A stretch of 64,000 nucleotides of DNA from Amycolatopsis iheyensis (GCF_024703995.1 NZ_JAMXQV010000002.1:680785-744784), one strand, 5' to 3'. Shown: positions 26,463-35,757, counted from the stretch's first letter. Notes: generated from the letters alone by a model not told the origin. Program-made: numbers and translations.

Positions 26463-27473
26463 ATGCAGCCCAGTTCGAGGGTGACCATCCGTGACGTCGC
26501 GGCCCGCGCCGGCGTCTCGGTGGCCACGGTGTCCAAAGTGATCAACGAGCGCTACGGCGTCTCCGCCGCGACGCTCGCGAAGGTCCGAGCGGTGATCGAA
26601 GAGCTCGGCTACGAGGCGAGTCTCGTGGCCCAGAGCCTGCGCAACCACCGGACCAACGTGATCGGGATTCTGGTCGCCGACCTCGAACCGTTCTCCACCG
26701 AGCTGCTCAAGGGCGCCGCGGACGCCATCCGCGGCAGCGGGTTCGAGCTCGTCGTCTACTCGGCCGGTGGCCGCACCGGCGACCCGGCGGGCTGGGAAAA
26801 GCGGTACCTGTCCCGGCTTTCCGGCACCCTCGTCGACGGCGCCGTGCTGGTCACGCCCGCGGTCTCGCTGGAAGCGGTACCGGGCACGCCGGTCGTGGCC
26901 GTCGACCCCCACACCGGGCCCTCGCACCTGCCCACCATCGACTCCGACAACCTCCGCGGCGCGCAGCTGGCCACCGAGCACCTGCTGGAGCTGGGCCACC
27001 GCCGGATCGCCTTCCTCGCCGGCCGCCCCGACCTCGAGTCGGCGTCCCTGCGCAAGGCGGGCTATCTGCGGGCGCTGGAGGCCGCCGGGGTGCCGGCCGA
27101 CGAGCACCTCATCCGGGTCGGCGCCTACGACCCGGAGGTCTCGGCCGCCTCGGCCCACGACCTGCTCACCGGGCCGGACCGGCCGACCGCGGTGTTCGCC
27201 GCGAACGACATCTCGGCCATCGCGACCGTGGGCGCAGCCCGCGAACTGGGGCTTTCGGTGCCCGAAGACCTTTCCGTGGTGGGCTTCGACAACGTGCCCG
27301 AGTCCGCGCTCTGCAGCCCGCCACTGACCACAGTGGACCAGCCGATCCGGGAGATGGGCCACCGCGCGATCAGCATGCTCATCGCGCTGATCAACGGCGA
27401 CGCGGTCGAACGCACCCACATCACGCTCGACACCGGCCTGGTGGTGCGGCACTCGACCCGCGCCCTCCCCTGA
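26463..27473 (+). CDS. LacI-family regulator of the xylan importer
   Basis: This 336-residue repressor has the N-terminal LacI DNA-binding segment (VTIRDVAARAGVSVATVSKVIN, about 7-28) with the hinge helix to 65 and a sugar-binding C-terminal domain (GFDNVPESALCSPPLTTVDQP). It is divergent from the binding-protein operon and leads into the GH3/esterase genes. It probably senses an imported xylo-oligosaccharide. A second LacI protein in the same locus suggests separate control of the secreted xylanase and the uptake/intracellular genes. Confidence 0.86.
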   Translation: MQPSSRVTIRDVAARAGVSVATVSKVINERYGVSAATLAKVRAVIEELGYEASLVAQSLRNHRTNVIGILVADLEPFSTELLKGAADAIRGSGFELVVYSAGGRTGDPAGWEKRYLSRLSGTLVDGAVLVTPAVSLEAVPGTPVVAVDPHTGPSHLPTIDSDNLRGAQLATEHLLELGHRRIAFLAGRPDLESASLRKAGYLRALEAAGVPADEHLIRVGAYDPEVSAASAHDLLTGPDRPTAVFAANDISAIATVGAARELGLSVPEDLSVVGFDNVPESALCSPPLTTVDQPIREMGHRAISMLIALINGDAVERTHITLDTGLVVRHSTRALP

Positions 27474-27505
27474 GCCTCCCCTCCCCCACAGAAGGGCGGA
27501 ATGCC

Positions 27506-29803
27506 TTGACCACGCAGCCCACCGCGGCCCCCGAGCCGTGGCGCGACGCCGCGGCCGACCCGGCTGACCGCGTCCGCGCGCTGATGGACCGGATGTCCCT
27601 GCGCGAAAAGCTCGCCCAGCTCTACGGTGTCTGGGTCGGCATCGACTCCGGTGGCGAGATGGCTCCGCACCAGCACGACTTCGTCGACGCCGATGTCGAC
27701 CTCGACGACCTGGTCCGCCACGGCATCGGCCAGCTGACCCGGGTCTTCGGCACCCGGCCGGTCGACCCGCTCGTCGGCGCGCACAGCCTCGCGCGCCGGC
27801 AGCGGCAGATCGTGTCCAGCAACCGCTTCGGCATCCCGGCCGTCGTGCACGAGGAATGCCTGACCGGGCTCGCCGCCTGGCAGGCCACGATCTACCCGGC
27901 ACCGCTGTCGTGGGGCGCGACGTTCGACCCGGACCTCGTCCGGCGGATGGCCGCGCGCATCGGGCGCACCATGCACACCCTCGGCGTGCACCAAGGGCTC
28001 GCGCCGGTCCTCGACGTCGCCCGCGACCTGCGCTGGGGCCGCGTCGAAGAGACGATCGGCGAGGACCCGTACCTGGTCGGGACGATCGGCAGCGCGTACG
28101 TCGCGGGCCTGGAGTCGGCCGGGGTGATCGCGACGCTGAAGCACTTCGTCGGGTACTCGGCCTCCCGCGCCGGGCGGAACCTGGCGCCGGTTTCGGCCGG
28201 GCCGCGGGAGATCGCGGACGTCCTGCTCCCGCCGTTCGAGCTGGCCCTGCGGGCGGGCGCGCGGTCGGTGATGAACACCTACACCGACATCGACGGCGTT
28301 CCGGGGGCCGCCGACCCGGCCCTGCTGACCGAGCTGCTGCGCGACACCTACGGCTTCACCGGCACCGTCGTCTCCGACTACTTCTCGGTCGCGTTCCTGC
28401 ACCGGCTGCACGGCGTCGCGGCCGGTCGCGGCGACGCCGCGGGGCAGGCGCTGACCGCGGGCATCGACGTGGAGCTGCCGACCATGGACTGCTACGGCGA
28501 GCCGCTGCTCGCCGCGGTGGAAGGGGGTGCGGTCGACGCCGCCGCCGTCGACCGCGCCCTCGAACGGGTGCTGCGGCAGAAGTGCGAGCTCGGCCTGCTC
28601 GACGCGGGCTGGGCGCCGGAGGTCCCCGAAGCGATCGACCTCGACGACGCGGAGTCTCGGGCGCTGGCCCGTGAGGTCGCCGAGAAGTCCGTCGTGCTGC
28701 TGCACAACGACGGGACGCTGCCGCTCTCCCCCGGCGCGTCGATCGCCGTGGTGGGCCCGCGCGCGGACACGCCCGGCGCGATGCTGGGCTGCTATTCGTT
28801 CCCGCTGCACGTCGGCGTCCACCACCCGGACGTCCCGTTCGGCGTCTCGGTGCCGACCGTGGCCGAGGCGCTGCGGTCGACGTTCGAGGTCACCTACGCG
28901 CTGGGCTGCCCGGTGACCGGCGGCGACGACGCGGGTATCGCCGAAGCCGTGGCGGCGTGCGAAGACGCGTCGGTCTGCGTGGCCGTGCTGGGCGACCGGG
29001 CCGGGTTGTTCGGCGGCGGAACGTCCGGTGAAGGCTGCGACACGTCCGACCTGCGGCTGCCCGGACGGCAGGAAGAGCTCCTCGAAGCCTTGCTGGCCAC
29101 CGGGAAACCGGTCGTCGTCATCCTCCTTTCCGGACGGCCCTACGAGCTTTCCCGGCAGCTGCCCCGGTTGGCGGCGGTGGTGTGCGGCTTCTACCCGGGC
29201 GAGGAAGGCGCCGGCGCGCTGGCCGACGTCCTCACCGGCCGCGTCGACCCTTCCGGCCGGCTCCCGGTGAGCTTCCCCCGGGCCGGGGCGAGCCAGCCCT
29301 CGACGTACCTGTCCGCGCCGCTGGGCCGGCGCAGCGAAGTCAGCACGGTCGACCCCACCGCGTTGTTCCCGTTCGGCCACGGGCTTTCCTACCGCCCCGC
29401 GACCTGGGTGGACGTCAGCGCGACGGGTTCGCTGTGGCCGACCGACGGCGTGTGCCGGGTCCGGGTGACCCTGCGCAACGACCACGACCGCGCCACGACC
29501 GAGGTGGTCCAGGTGTACCTGCACGACCCGGTGGCCGAGGTCGCCCGGCCCGAGCGGCAGCTGATCGCCGCCCGGCGCGTCGTGCTGGCCCCCGGGGAAA
29601 CGTCGGTGCTGGACATCGGGCTGCACGCCGACCTGACGTCCTACACCGGCCGGGCCGGCGGTCGCGTGGTCGACCCCGGCGACGTCGAGCTGCGGGTCGG
29701 GACGTCGAGCGAAGCGATCGTGACGACCCTGCACTGCACGCTGACCGGGCCGCGCCGGTCCGTCGGTTTCGACCGTGTCCTCGCCCCGGAGTTCGGCGCA
29801 TGA
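27506..29803 (+). CDS. GH3 beta-xylosidase (exo-1,4)
   Basis: This 765-residue GH3 enzyme has the (beta/alpha)8 domain with RVEETIGEDPYL (179-190), KHF (212-214) and nucleophile Asp291 in VVSDYFSVAF, the SDYF form common in bacterial beta-xylosidases. A C-terminal alpha/beta sandwich and fibronectin-III-like domain follow. No signal peptide is visible, so it works in the cytoplasm on imported oligosaccharides. The start is TTG 27506 behind GGGCGGA. The esterase gene overlaps its stop (ATGA). A beta-glucosidase activity cannot be excluded. Confidence 0.87.
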   Translation: MTTQPTAAPEPWRDAAADPADRVRALMDRMSLREKLAQLYGVWVGIDSGGEMAPHQHDFVDADVDLDDLVRHGIGQLTRVFGTRPVDPLVGAHSLARRQRQIVSSNRFGIPAVVHEECLTGLAAWQATIYPAPLSWGATFDPDLVRRMAARIGRTMHTLGVHQGLAPVLDVARDLRWGRVEETIGEDPYLVGTIGSAYVAGLESAGVIATLKHFVGYSASRAGRNLAPVSAGPREIADVLLPPFELALRAGARSVMNTYTDIDGVPGAADPALLTELLRDTYGFTGTVVSDYFSVAFLHRLHGVAAGRGDAAGQALTAGIDVELPTMDCYGEPLLAAVEGGAVDAAAVDRALERVLRQKCELGLLDAGWAPEVPEAIDLDDAESRALAREVAEKSVVLLHNDGTLPLSPGASIAVVGPRADTPGAMLGCYSFPLHVGVHHPDVPFGVSVPTVAEALRSTFEVTYALGCPVTGGDDAGIAEAVAACEDASVCVAVLGDRAGLFGGGTSGEGCDTSDLRLPGRQEELLEALLATGKPVVVILLSGRPYELSRQLPRLAAVVCGFYPGEEGAGALADVLTGRVDPSGRLPVSFPRAGASQPSTYLSAPLGRRSEVSTVDPTALFPFGHGLSYRPATWVDVSATGSLWPTDGVCRVRVTLRNDHDRATTEVVQVYLHDPVAEVARPERQLIAARRVVLAPGETSVLDIGLHADLTSYTGRAGGRVVDPGDVELRVGTSSEAIVTTLHCTLTGPRRSVGFDRVLAPEFGA

Positions 29804-31017
29804 GACGCCCGCTGGTGATCTTCGCCCTGACCGTGCTGACCGCGTTGTTCGTCGGCGCGTCCGGCCGCCCGCCCGCGTCGGACTGGGTGGCGACCTGGAC
29901 GGCGATGCCGCAGCTGACCGAGCCGGGCAACCTGCCGCCCGCGCCGTTCACCGGCGCCGATCGCGTGCTCGACAACGCTTCCCTGCGCCAGACCGCGCAC
30001 GTCACCGTCGGCGGGCCGCGGATCCGGCTGCGGTTTTCCAACGCCTTCGGCGGGGCGCCGCTGCCGTTGACCGCGGTGTCGGTCGCCCGGCCCGGCTCCG
30101 GCCGGGCCGGGGTGTCGGCGGTGGTGCCCGGCAGCGTCGTGCCGGTCACCTTCCACGGCAAGCCGTCGACGGTGATCCCGATGGGTGCGCAGGTGGTGTC
30201 CGACCCGCTGCCGTTCCCGGTGCGCCGGTCGGAGAACATCACGGTGACCGCGTACCTGGCGCACGGCCAGGCTTCGACGTCGATCACGTCTCACCCCGGG
30301 TCCCGCACGACGTCGTACTTGCTGGCGGGCGACCACGTGACCGCGACCGACCTGCCGGGCGCGACCCCGGTCGACCACTGGTACTTCCTCAGCGGCATCG
30401 AAACCCTCGCACCGGTTCCGGCGGTCGCGGTGCTGGGCGACTCCCTGACCGACGGCCGCGGCTCGACGACGAACGGCAACGACCGCTGGCCGGACGTGCT
30501 GGCCTCGCGCCTTTCGGCGGCGGCGGTGAACCAGGCGGCGGGCGGCAACCGGGTGCTGCAGGACGGCCTCGGCCCGAACCTCCTGGCCCGCCTGGACCGG
30601 GATCTGCTCGCGCAGACCGGAATCGCGCACGCCATCGTGTTCGAAGGGATCAACGACATCGGCACGGCGGCACCGGCGGACGCCGCCCAGGCCGCAGTGG
30701 GCTTGATCGACGCGTACGACCAGATCATCACGAGAGCGCACGCCCACGACATCCGCGTCACCGGCGCGACGTTGACTCCCTTCGGCGGCAACGAGGCGTA
30801 TGACGACCCGCTGCGGGAGGCGGCGCGTCAGCAGGTGAACACGTGGATCCGGGGCCACTTCGACGCGGTGCTGGACTTCGACCGGGTGGTCCGGGACCCG
30901 GCCGCGCCGACGCGCCTGCTGGCGGGGTACGACACCGGTGACCACCTCCACCTCAACCCCACCGGCTACCGCGCGCTCGGCGCCAGTGTCCCGCGGGGAC
31001 TGTTCGAGGATCGCTGA
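29800..31017 (+). CDS. Secreted SGNH/GDSL esterase
   Basis: This 405-residue protein has an N-terminal signal (1-20), a beta-rich N-terminal module and a C-terminal SGNH hydrolase: Ser215 in GDSLTDG, Gly in GGNR, Asn285 in GINDIG, Asp381 and His384 in DHLHLN. Such proteins deacetylate or de-esterify plant polysaccharides or lipids. Translation is coupled to the GH3 gene, so an acetyl-xylan or acetyl-xylo-oligosaccharide esterase role is inferred. It is the final gene of the xylan cluster; four bases separate it from the convergent TIR gene. Confidence 0.85.
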   Translation: MRRPLVIFALTVLTALFVGASGRPPASDWVATWTAMPQLTEPGNLPPAPFTGADRVLDNASLRQTAHVTVGGPRIRLRFSNAFGGAPLPLTAVSVARPGSGRAGVSAVVPGSVVPVTFHGKPSTVIPMGAQVVSDPLPFPVRRSENITVTAYLAHGQASTSITSHPGSRTTSYLLAGDHVTATDLPGATPVDHWYFLSGIETLAPVPAVAVLGDSLTDGRGSTTNGNDRWPDVLASRLSAAAVNQAAGGNRVLQDGLGPNLLARLDRDLLAQTGIAHAIVFEGINDIGTAAPADAAQAAVGLIDAYDQIITRAHAHDIRVTGATLTPFGGNEAYDDPLREAARQQVNTWIRGHFDAVLDFDRVVRDPAAPTRLLAGYDTGDHLHLNPTGYRALGASVPRGLFEDR

Positions 31018-31021
31018 CCTT

Positions 31022-34000
31022 TCAAGGCGCATCGTGCACTTGGTCGGCCTGACCGTCGTTGCGAATGCCGTCACGTTCGAGGTCTTCGGCGTACTCGATC
31101 AGCACCGCTGCGACACGCGGCCAGCCGACATCGATCCGCCTCGCCCACTCTCGGTACTGCCCCGCGAGGTCACGCTCCTGTTGCCCACCCTCATAACTGT
31201 CCCGGGAAGTCAAGCCGCGGTTGTTCACCATGCCCGTGGCGAAGCCCCGTCGGAGGTGGAGGCCGTCCGGGACGTCCAGCACGTCCCGGACCGCCTCGGC
31301 CGGCCAAGCACCGTCCGTGCCGGACGGGCTCCCGGCCAGCACCGTGCCGATCGACCGGTCACCCGACTTCCCGCGACCGCGCTCGGCGAACAGGGCGCGT
31401 GCCCGGGAGACCCAGTTCTTCAGCACGACGCTGTCCAGACCGGCCTCCGTGTGACCGGGCACCGCGCGCATCTCGAAGATCGCGAACCAGGCGGGAATCC
31501 GCGCAGGTGACGGATTGGCGTCTTCAGCCGGGTGGGCCTCGCAGTAGAGGTCGACGTAGGCAGCCGGGTCCGTGGTCAGGACCCGGTACAGCACCCGGGG
31601 TTTGCGGTTGTGCTTGAGAGCGGAGTGGTAGTACAGCTCGAACCGCGCCACGGTGCGGTCGTCCGCGTCGGCCCGGATCAGGAAGTCCAGCAAGGGGCCC
31701 ACCTGATGGATCGCGTGCTGGTCCGGGTGATCGACCTCGGTCTGGAGGCCGAGTGCCAAAGCCTCTTCGACCAACGACACCGGCAGCGGGATCGCGTCTC
31801 CCCCGTGGAGGGCGAGAGCGGCGCTGGTGATCGCCGCCCATGGCCGGCGGTGGGACAGCAGCTGCCGGAGGAAGAATTCTTCCTGTCCGGCCGGTAGCGG
31901 CAAGAACCCGGTCCTGGACCAGAAGGCCTTGACGGTCTCTTCACCGGCCGACGCGAGCAAAGCCAGCGCCTGCTCAACCGGAACGGCCAGCAGGAAGTCG
32001 GCGAGGGCCGGCTCGCTTCCCAGTGCCTTGGCCGTGGCACCAGTCCACTCTTCGCCGAGGGCTCGGGCGATCGTGTCGATCCACCCCAGCACCCACGTCT
32101 CCTCGCCCAGCAGCGCGAGGGCGTCCTGCTGAATGTCATCGCCGCCCACTTCGGCCGCCGCCTGCCCGACCAGCCTGGGTACCTCACTCGCCCTCGCGAG
32201 TTCGGTCAGCCCGGGAACGGCGTACTCACGAAGGACACGGCGCACCGCGTCGAGGCGCAGCCGCTCCAGCTCCGCCTTGTGGCTTTCGTAGTCGAAGGGA
32301 TCGATACCGGGCAGGCTGGGGTGCCAGCCGAACAGGCGAGCATGGCGCCGCGGGTTGACGTCGGGCTCTATCGTCGCGGCACAGGCTTCCAACCGGCCAA
32401 GGAGCTCTTCGGATAGTGACCACTCGGCGTCGCTGTAGTACCGGTGCTGGGCGATCGCCGCCGTCAGGACGTTCCACAGCTCAAAACGCTCTTCTTCGGA
32501 CAGCCGCTCGACGGTGACAGCGGCCAGAGCCGTCACCATCCGGTCCCACTGCGGTGAGGTCAGTTCCGGCAGCTCTTCGACGAGCTCCTTCCAGCGTTGC
32601 GGCACCTCTTCCAGCGCACCCACGGCCATGTCGACTAGATCATCGTGGAAGGCAGCGAAGTCGTCCGCGGTGACCGGCGGCTCCGGGACCGTCCAGTCCA
32701 GCCTGACCTCCGGGTGCCGGGGGCTGGCAAGCAGATGGCCACTGCGGCCACGGAGCAGGGAGACGACCAGGCTCCAGCCCACATCCGGGGTCCGGTGGCA
32801 GACTGCCCGGACGAGTTCACTGCGCCGCCCGGCAGGAAGGTCGAGATACGGGTACCACGGCTGCAGCAGCGTGACCAGCGACTCGAGCGGGCGCGTGCTC
32901 GTCCCTTCGCCCGGATCAATCCGAGCGAGCCCTGCCAGGACCGAAACCACCATCGACAGGTGCTCGGCGGACCAGCAAAGCGACTCCAGAGCCCACAGCA
33001 ACCAGACGTGCGGGGTGAACGAGCTCCAGCCGGAATCCTCGGCGGCGAAGAGGCTCCGCATCGCCAAGGCCTCTCCGGAAAGTGCCTGATCGACCGCGTC
33101 GAGAAACGCGCGCGGAGCAGCTTCGGCAAACAGCGGAAGGACGTCGGGGAGAGACCTCCAGAGTGTGCCCTCGCTGTCGTCGTTCGCTTTGGCCAGCACC
33201 GCGCGTACGACGGCTAGGGCGTGGTCGGCGCCGGAGCGGTCATCGGCCATGCGCGCGGCCCCAGCCGCCCCCAGGAGGGCGGCGCCCTGAGCCAAGCCGT
33301 GGCGCAGGTCCGCCGACCACTTCCGGACGTGTCCGTGCAGGCCGGCGAAGGTTCGCTGGTCGCTCGGCAGCGCCAGGGCCGGATCCGGCTCCGACAGGAC
33401 CCGGAATGCGCTTTCGTGCCACCGCACCAGATCTTGCGCACTCAGCAGCCGGCGCAACAGCGACCAGGCGTCCTGCGGGTCGGCCAGCTGCCAGCGAGAT
33501 CCGGACCGGTGCAGGAAGGGGTCACCACCGATGCCTGCCCGCCCGAGGAAGTCGTCCAGCTCCTCGATGTCGCGCCCGGTGATCGCGGCGATCTCGGCAC
33601 GATCGGCGGCCGAACCGGCCTGCCAGCGGCCGACGAGGACCAGGAGTGCGACCAGCGCCGAATCGGGCGGGCTCGCCCAGGCCGGCTCGGCCGCCGACGG
33701 GGACAGCTTCCGGCGCAGACTGCTGATGCTCCGACGGGCGATGGGCGCGTACCGGTTCGCCTCGGCCAGGGGAACCCCGCTCGCGACGAAGGCCCTCACC
33801 GCTTCGTCTCGGGGGATTCGGGGCAGCGCGAGCAGCTCACTGCCGGTCGGGTCCGGTGTCTGCGCCACGACGACAACGTGTCCGTGCGTCGCGTCGGCCG
33901 CACCGACCTCCACCTCGACCGAGTCGACGACGAGGAGGTGGGGCCCGGTCAGCCGCCGGCTGTGCCGCCAGCCTGACAAACCGGAGACGAGTGCCGCCCG

Positions 34001-34696
34001 TGTCCCGGGCCGGTGGGTCCGCACCGCCGTCGCGACAAAAGCCGCAGCTTCGGTACGACCGGGCGCGTGGACAGCGAGCACCGACGGCGGCCCGTCCAGC
34101 CAGGAGCAAAGCCGCATCGCTTCGGACTCACGACCCAGCAACGACAGGTTCTCCGGCAACGGCGGATTCGTGAACTGCCGCCACGCTTCCAGCCATTTCT
34201 GCAGGTCTTCGAGCCCCTCGACCACGCCGATCCCGAGCGTCGGATCGATCTTGATCAGCTTCTTGATCAACCGATCGAGGTCTTCACCAGCCGTTTTGGG
34301 GTCGACCCGGAATTGCTGCCGCAGCGCGAGTCCGGCGATGTCGGGCGGCAGGTCGGCTTCGGCCGGAAGCCGGGCGTCCCGGAACAACACCGGGATGACC
34401 TGCTTGTCGAGTTTCAGCGCCTCAGCGACTTCCCTGCGGACCCAGTCTTCGGGATCATCCAGCCGCCGACGCCCGTCCACGGCCACATCCAGCCAGCCGG
34501 CGCCGATCAGCACCAGCATCACCGACGCGGTCCGAACGCCTTCCAGCAACACGGGCGGGAACTCGGCTCCCGCCTCGATCGACCGGCCCGACCGGAAGAC
34601 CCGCTCCTCACCGAACTCTCGGACAAGGGCGGTGTCGAGGCCCCAGGCGTCGTTGTCCCCGTCATGGCCCCTGAAGCTGATGAAGATCCCAGACAT
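31022..34696 (-). CDS. TIR-domain protein with degenerate STAND-like core and long C-terminal helical region
   Basis: A 1224-residue protein. Residues 1-140 are a TIR domain: MSGIFISFRGHDGDNDAW, BB-loop region RSIEAGAEFPPVLLEGV and the alpha-C segment DWVRREVAEAL with Glu89 as candidate catalytic residue for NAD cleavage. Residues about 183-330 look like a STAND/AAA fold (LLGRESEAMRLCSWL; HLLVVDSVEV as Walker-B-like), but the P-loop position reads HAPGRTEAAAF, lacking GK[ST]. About 340-1224 is mostly helical, ending in a YEGGQQERDLAGQYREWA / WPRVAAVLIEYAEDLE segment seen in other large defence-type proteins. TIR-STAND proteins commonly act in phage defence by NAD depletion. The start ATG 34696 gives the intact TIR. 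Function is inferred. Confidence 0.75.
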   Translation of the reverse strand: MSGIFISFRGHDGDNDAWGLDTALVREFGEERVFRSGRSIEAGAEFPPVLLEGVRTASVMLVLIGAGWLDVAVDGRRRLDDPEDWVRREVAEALKLDKQVIPVLFRDARLPAEADLPPDIAGLALRQQFRVDPKTAGEDLDRLIKKLIKIDPTLGIGVVEGLEDLQKWLEAWRQFTNPPLPENLSLLGRESEAMRLCSWLDGPPSVLAVHAPGRTEAAAFVATAVRTHRPGTRAALVSGLSGWRHSRRLTGPHLLVVDSVEVEVGAADATHGHVVVVAQTPDPTGSELLALPRIPRDEAVRAFVASGVPLAEANRYAPIARRSISSLRRKLSPSAAEPAWASPPDSALVALLVLVGRWQAGSAADRAEIAAITGRDIEELDDFLGRAGIGGDPFLHRSGSRWQLADPQDAWSLLRRLLSAQDLVRWHESAFRVLSEPDPALALPSDQRTFAGLHGHVRKWSADLRHGLAQGAALLGAAGAARMADDRSGADHALAVVRAVLAKANDDSEGTLWRSLPDVLPLFAEAAPRAFLDAVDQALSGEALAMRSLFAAEDSGWSSFTPHVWLLWALESLCWSAEHLSMVVSVLAGLARIDPGEGTSTRPLESLVTLLQPWYPYLDLPAGRRSELVRAVCHRTPDVGWSLVVSLLRGRSGHLLASPRHPEVRLDWTVPEPPVTADDFAAFHDDLVDMAVGALEEVPQRWKELVEELPELTSPQWDRMVTALAAVTVERLSEEERFELWNVLTAAIAQHRYYSDAEWSLSEELLGRLEACAATIEPDVNPRRHARLFGWHPSLPGIDPFDYESHKAELERLRLDAVRRVLREYAVPGLTELARASEVPRLVGQAAAEVGGDDIQQDALALLGEETWVLGWIDTIARALGEEWTGATAKALGSEPALADFLLAVPVEQALALLASAGEETVKAFWSRTGFLPLPAGQEEFFLRQLLSHRRPWAAITSAALALHGGDAIPLPVSLVEEALALGLQTEVDHPDQHAIHQVGPLLDFLIRADADDRTVARFELYYHSALKHNRKPRVLYRVLTTDPAAYVDLYCEAHPAEDANPSPARIPAWFAIFEMRAVPGHTEAGLDSVVLKNWVSRARALFAERGRGKSGDRSIGTVLAGSPSGTDGAWPAEAVRDVLDVPDGLHLRRGFATGMVNNRGLTSRDSYEGGQQERDLAGQYREWARRIDVGWPRVAAVLIEYAEDLERDGIRNDGQADQVHDAP

Positions 34697-34984
34697 GGCG
34701 GCGATCCTGGCAGCGAGCGCCGGAGACTTCAACGACTTGCCCGGTTCTGTCCCTTCCTCGGCAAGTGGACGAATTCTGCTCCCGCAGTGTCCACTTCCGA
34801 CCCACACCGGCCGGCAGCGGTAGCTGATCGCTGATCGCGACCTGACGCACAGTGAGCGCTTTATCCGTTGGGACACAGGCAAGTCTCGATGCGGGGGCCG
34901 CTGATCGAAAGCCGGGCGATGCCCCTATCATTTCGCCCGTCTGCTCGTCCCCACCCGAAGTCGTCGCTCCCGGAAAGGGAAAAC
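34697..34984. other. Divergent intergenic region between TIR and Asp23-like genes
   Basis: A 288-base divergent control region without a gene. It contains the nested hairpin at 34763-34796 and a -10-like TATCAT at 34926-34931 for the Asp23-like gene, with a GGAAAGGGA ribosome site at 34973-34981. Confidence 0.5.
34763..34796. promoter_or_regulatory. Nested inverted repeat upstream of the TIR gene
   Basis: AAGTGGAC (34763-34770) is mirrored by GTCCACTT (34789-34796), and inside lie CTGC and GCAG around a TCCC loop. It is 67-100 bases upstream of the TIR start codon, so it may be an operator or a leader hairpin that controls TIR expression. Confidence 0.5.
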
Positions 34985-35737
34985 ATGTCCGACGTCATCA
35001 ACAGCATCTTCGGCCGCCCCAAGAACGAGACCGCCGGCTCCGGCGGGTACGGCTACGGCACGGTCACGCCGGAACCCGAGGTCGCCGAGGCGGCCACCGG
35101 CACCGAGGAAACGGAATCCGCACCCGAGGCCGAGGCGGCCACGGAAACCGCCGAGTCGCCGTCGGCTGTCGACAAGGGATCGGTGGAGGACACCGCCTCG
35201 GCTCCGGCCGAAGCTGCGGTTGAGACTTCCGTCGACGAGGACGCGGACTCCGACGAGGCCATCGACTCCGAAGAGGACGTCGTGGCCGAGGCAGACGAGG
35301 AGCCGGCCGAGGCCGTCGACTCCGAAGAGGACGTCGTCGCCGAAGCGGACGAGGAGCCGGCCGAGGACGAGGCCGTCGAGCCGGTCGTGGTGGCGGAAGC
35401 CGAGCCGGTCGCGGCGGCCGAGGAGCCGGAGACCCGCTCGACGGCGGCGGCCCGCGGCACGACGACGGTCGCGGACGAGGTGGTCGCGAAGATCGTCACC
35501 CGCGTGGCGGCCAAGACCGAGGGCGTCCACAGCCTGGACGAAGAGAACATCGAGATCGTGCTGGACGGCGAGGTCGCGGCGATCACGGTCCCCCTGGTGA
35601 TCGAGTTCGGCCACGCGGTCAAGGCCCTGGGCGAGCGCATCCGCATTTCGGTCATCGAAGCGATCGAACAGTACCTGGCCCTCGACGTCGAGGTGGTCGA
35701 CGTCCACGTCACGGACATCCACTTCCCGGAAGCCTGA
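34985..35737 (+). CDS. Asp23/Gls24-family protein with long acidic N-terminal region
   Basis: This 250-residue protein has a C-terminal Asp23 domain (about 160-250; TTTVADEVVAKIVTRVAAKTEGVHSLD) linked to envelope stress and alkaline shock in Gram-positives. Residues 20-150 are a low-complexity Glu/Ala/Asp region with an exact-length duplicated 18-residue unit (93-110 and 111-128). Only a short N-terminal segment (MSDVINSIFGRPKNE) precedes it. Such proteins coat the inner membrane in staphylococci. It has no obvious operon partner. ATG 34985 follows GGAAAGGGA. Confidence 0.82.
   Translation: MSDVINSIFGRPKNETAGSGGYGYGTVTPEPEVAEAATGTEETESAPEAEAATETAESPSAVDKGSVEDTASAPAEAAVETSVDEDADSDEAIDSEEDVVAEADEEPAEAVDSEEDVVAEADEEPAEDEAVEPVVVAEAEPVAAAEEPETRSTAAARGTTTVADEVVAKIVTRVAAKTEGVHSLDEENIEIVLDGEVAAITVPLVIEFGHAVKALGERIRISVIEAIEQYLALDVEVVDVHVTDIHFPEA
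35261..35368 (+). repeat. Tandem 54-base duplication in the acidic region of the Asp23-like gene
   Basis: Two adjacent 54-base units (35261-35314, 35315-35368) each encode an acidic 18-residue unit of the form (I/V)DSEEDVVAEADEEPAE(A/D). Only two residues differ, with a few silent changes, suggesting a recent in-frame duplication. Confidence 0.9.
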
Positions 35738-35757
35738 CCCGAGTCCCGTTAGGACGG

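Noticed and set aside
31022..34882. Longer TIR protein start at 34882
   Set aside because: The extra N-terminal residues are Arg/Ser/Cys-rich with no domain and would run over the inverted repeat; MSGIFISF at 34696 is the natural TIR start.
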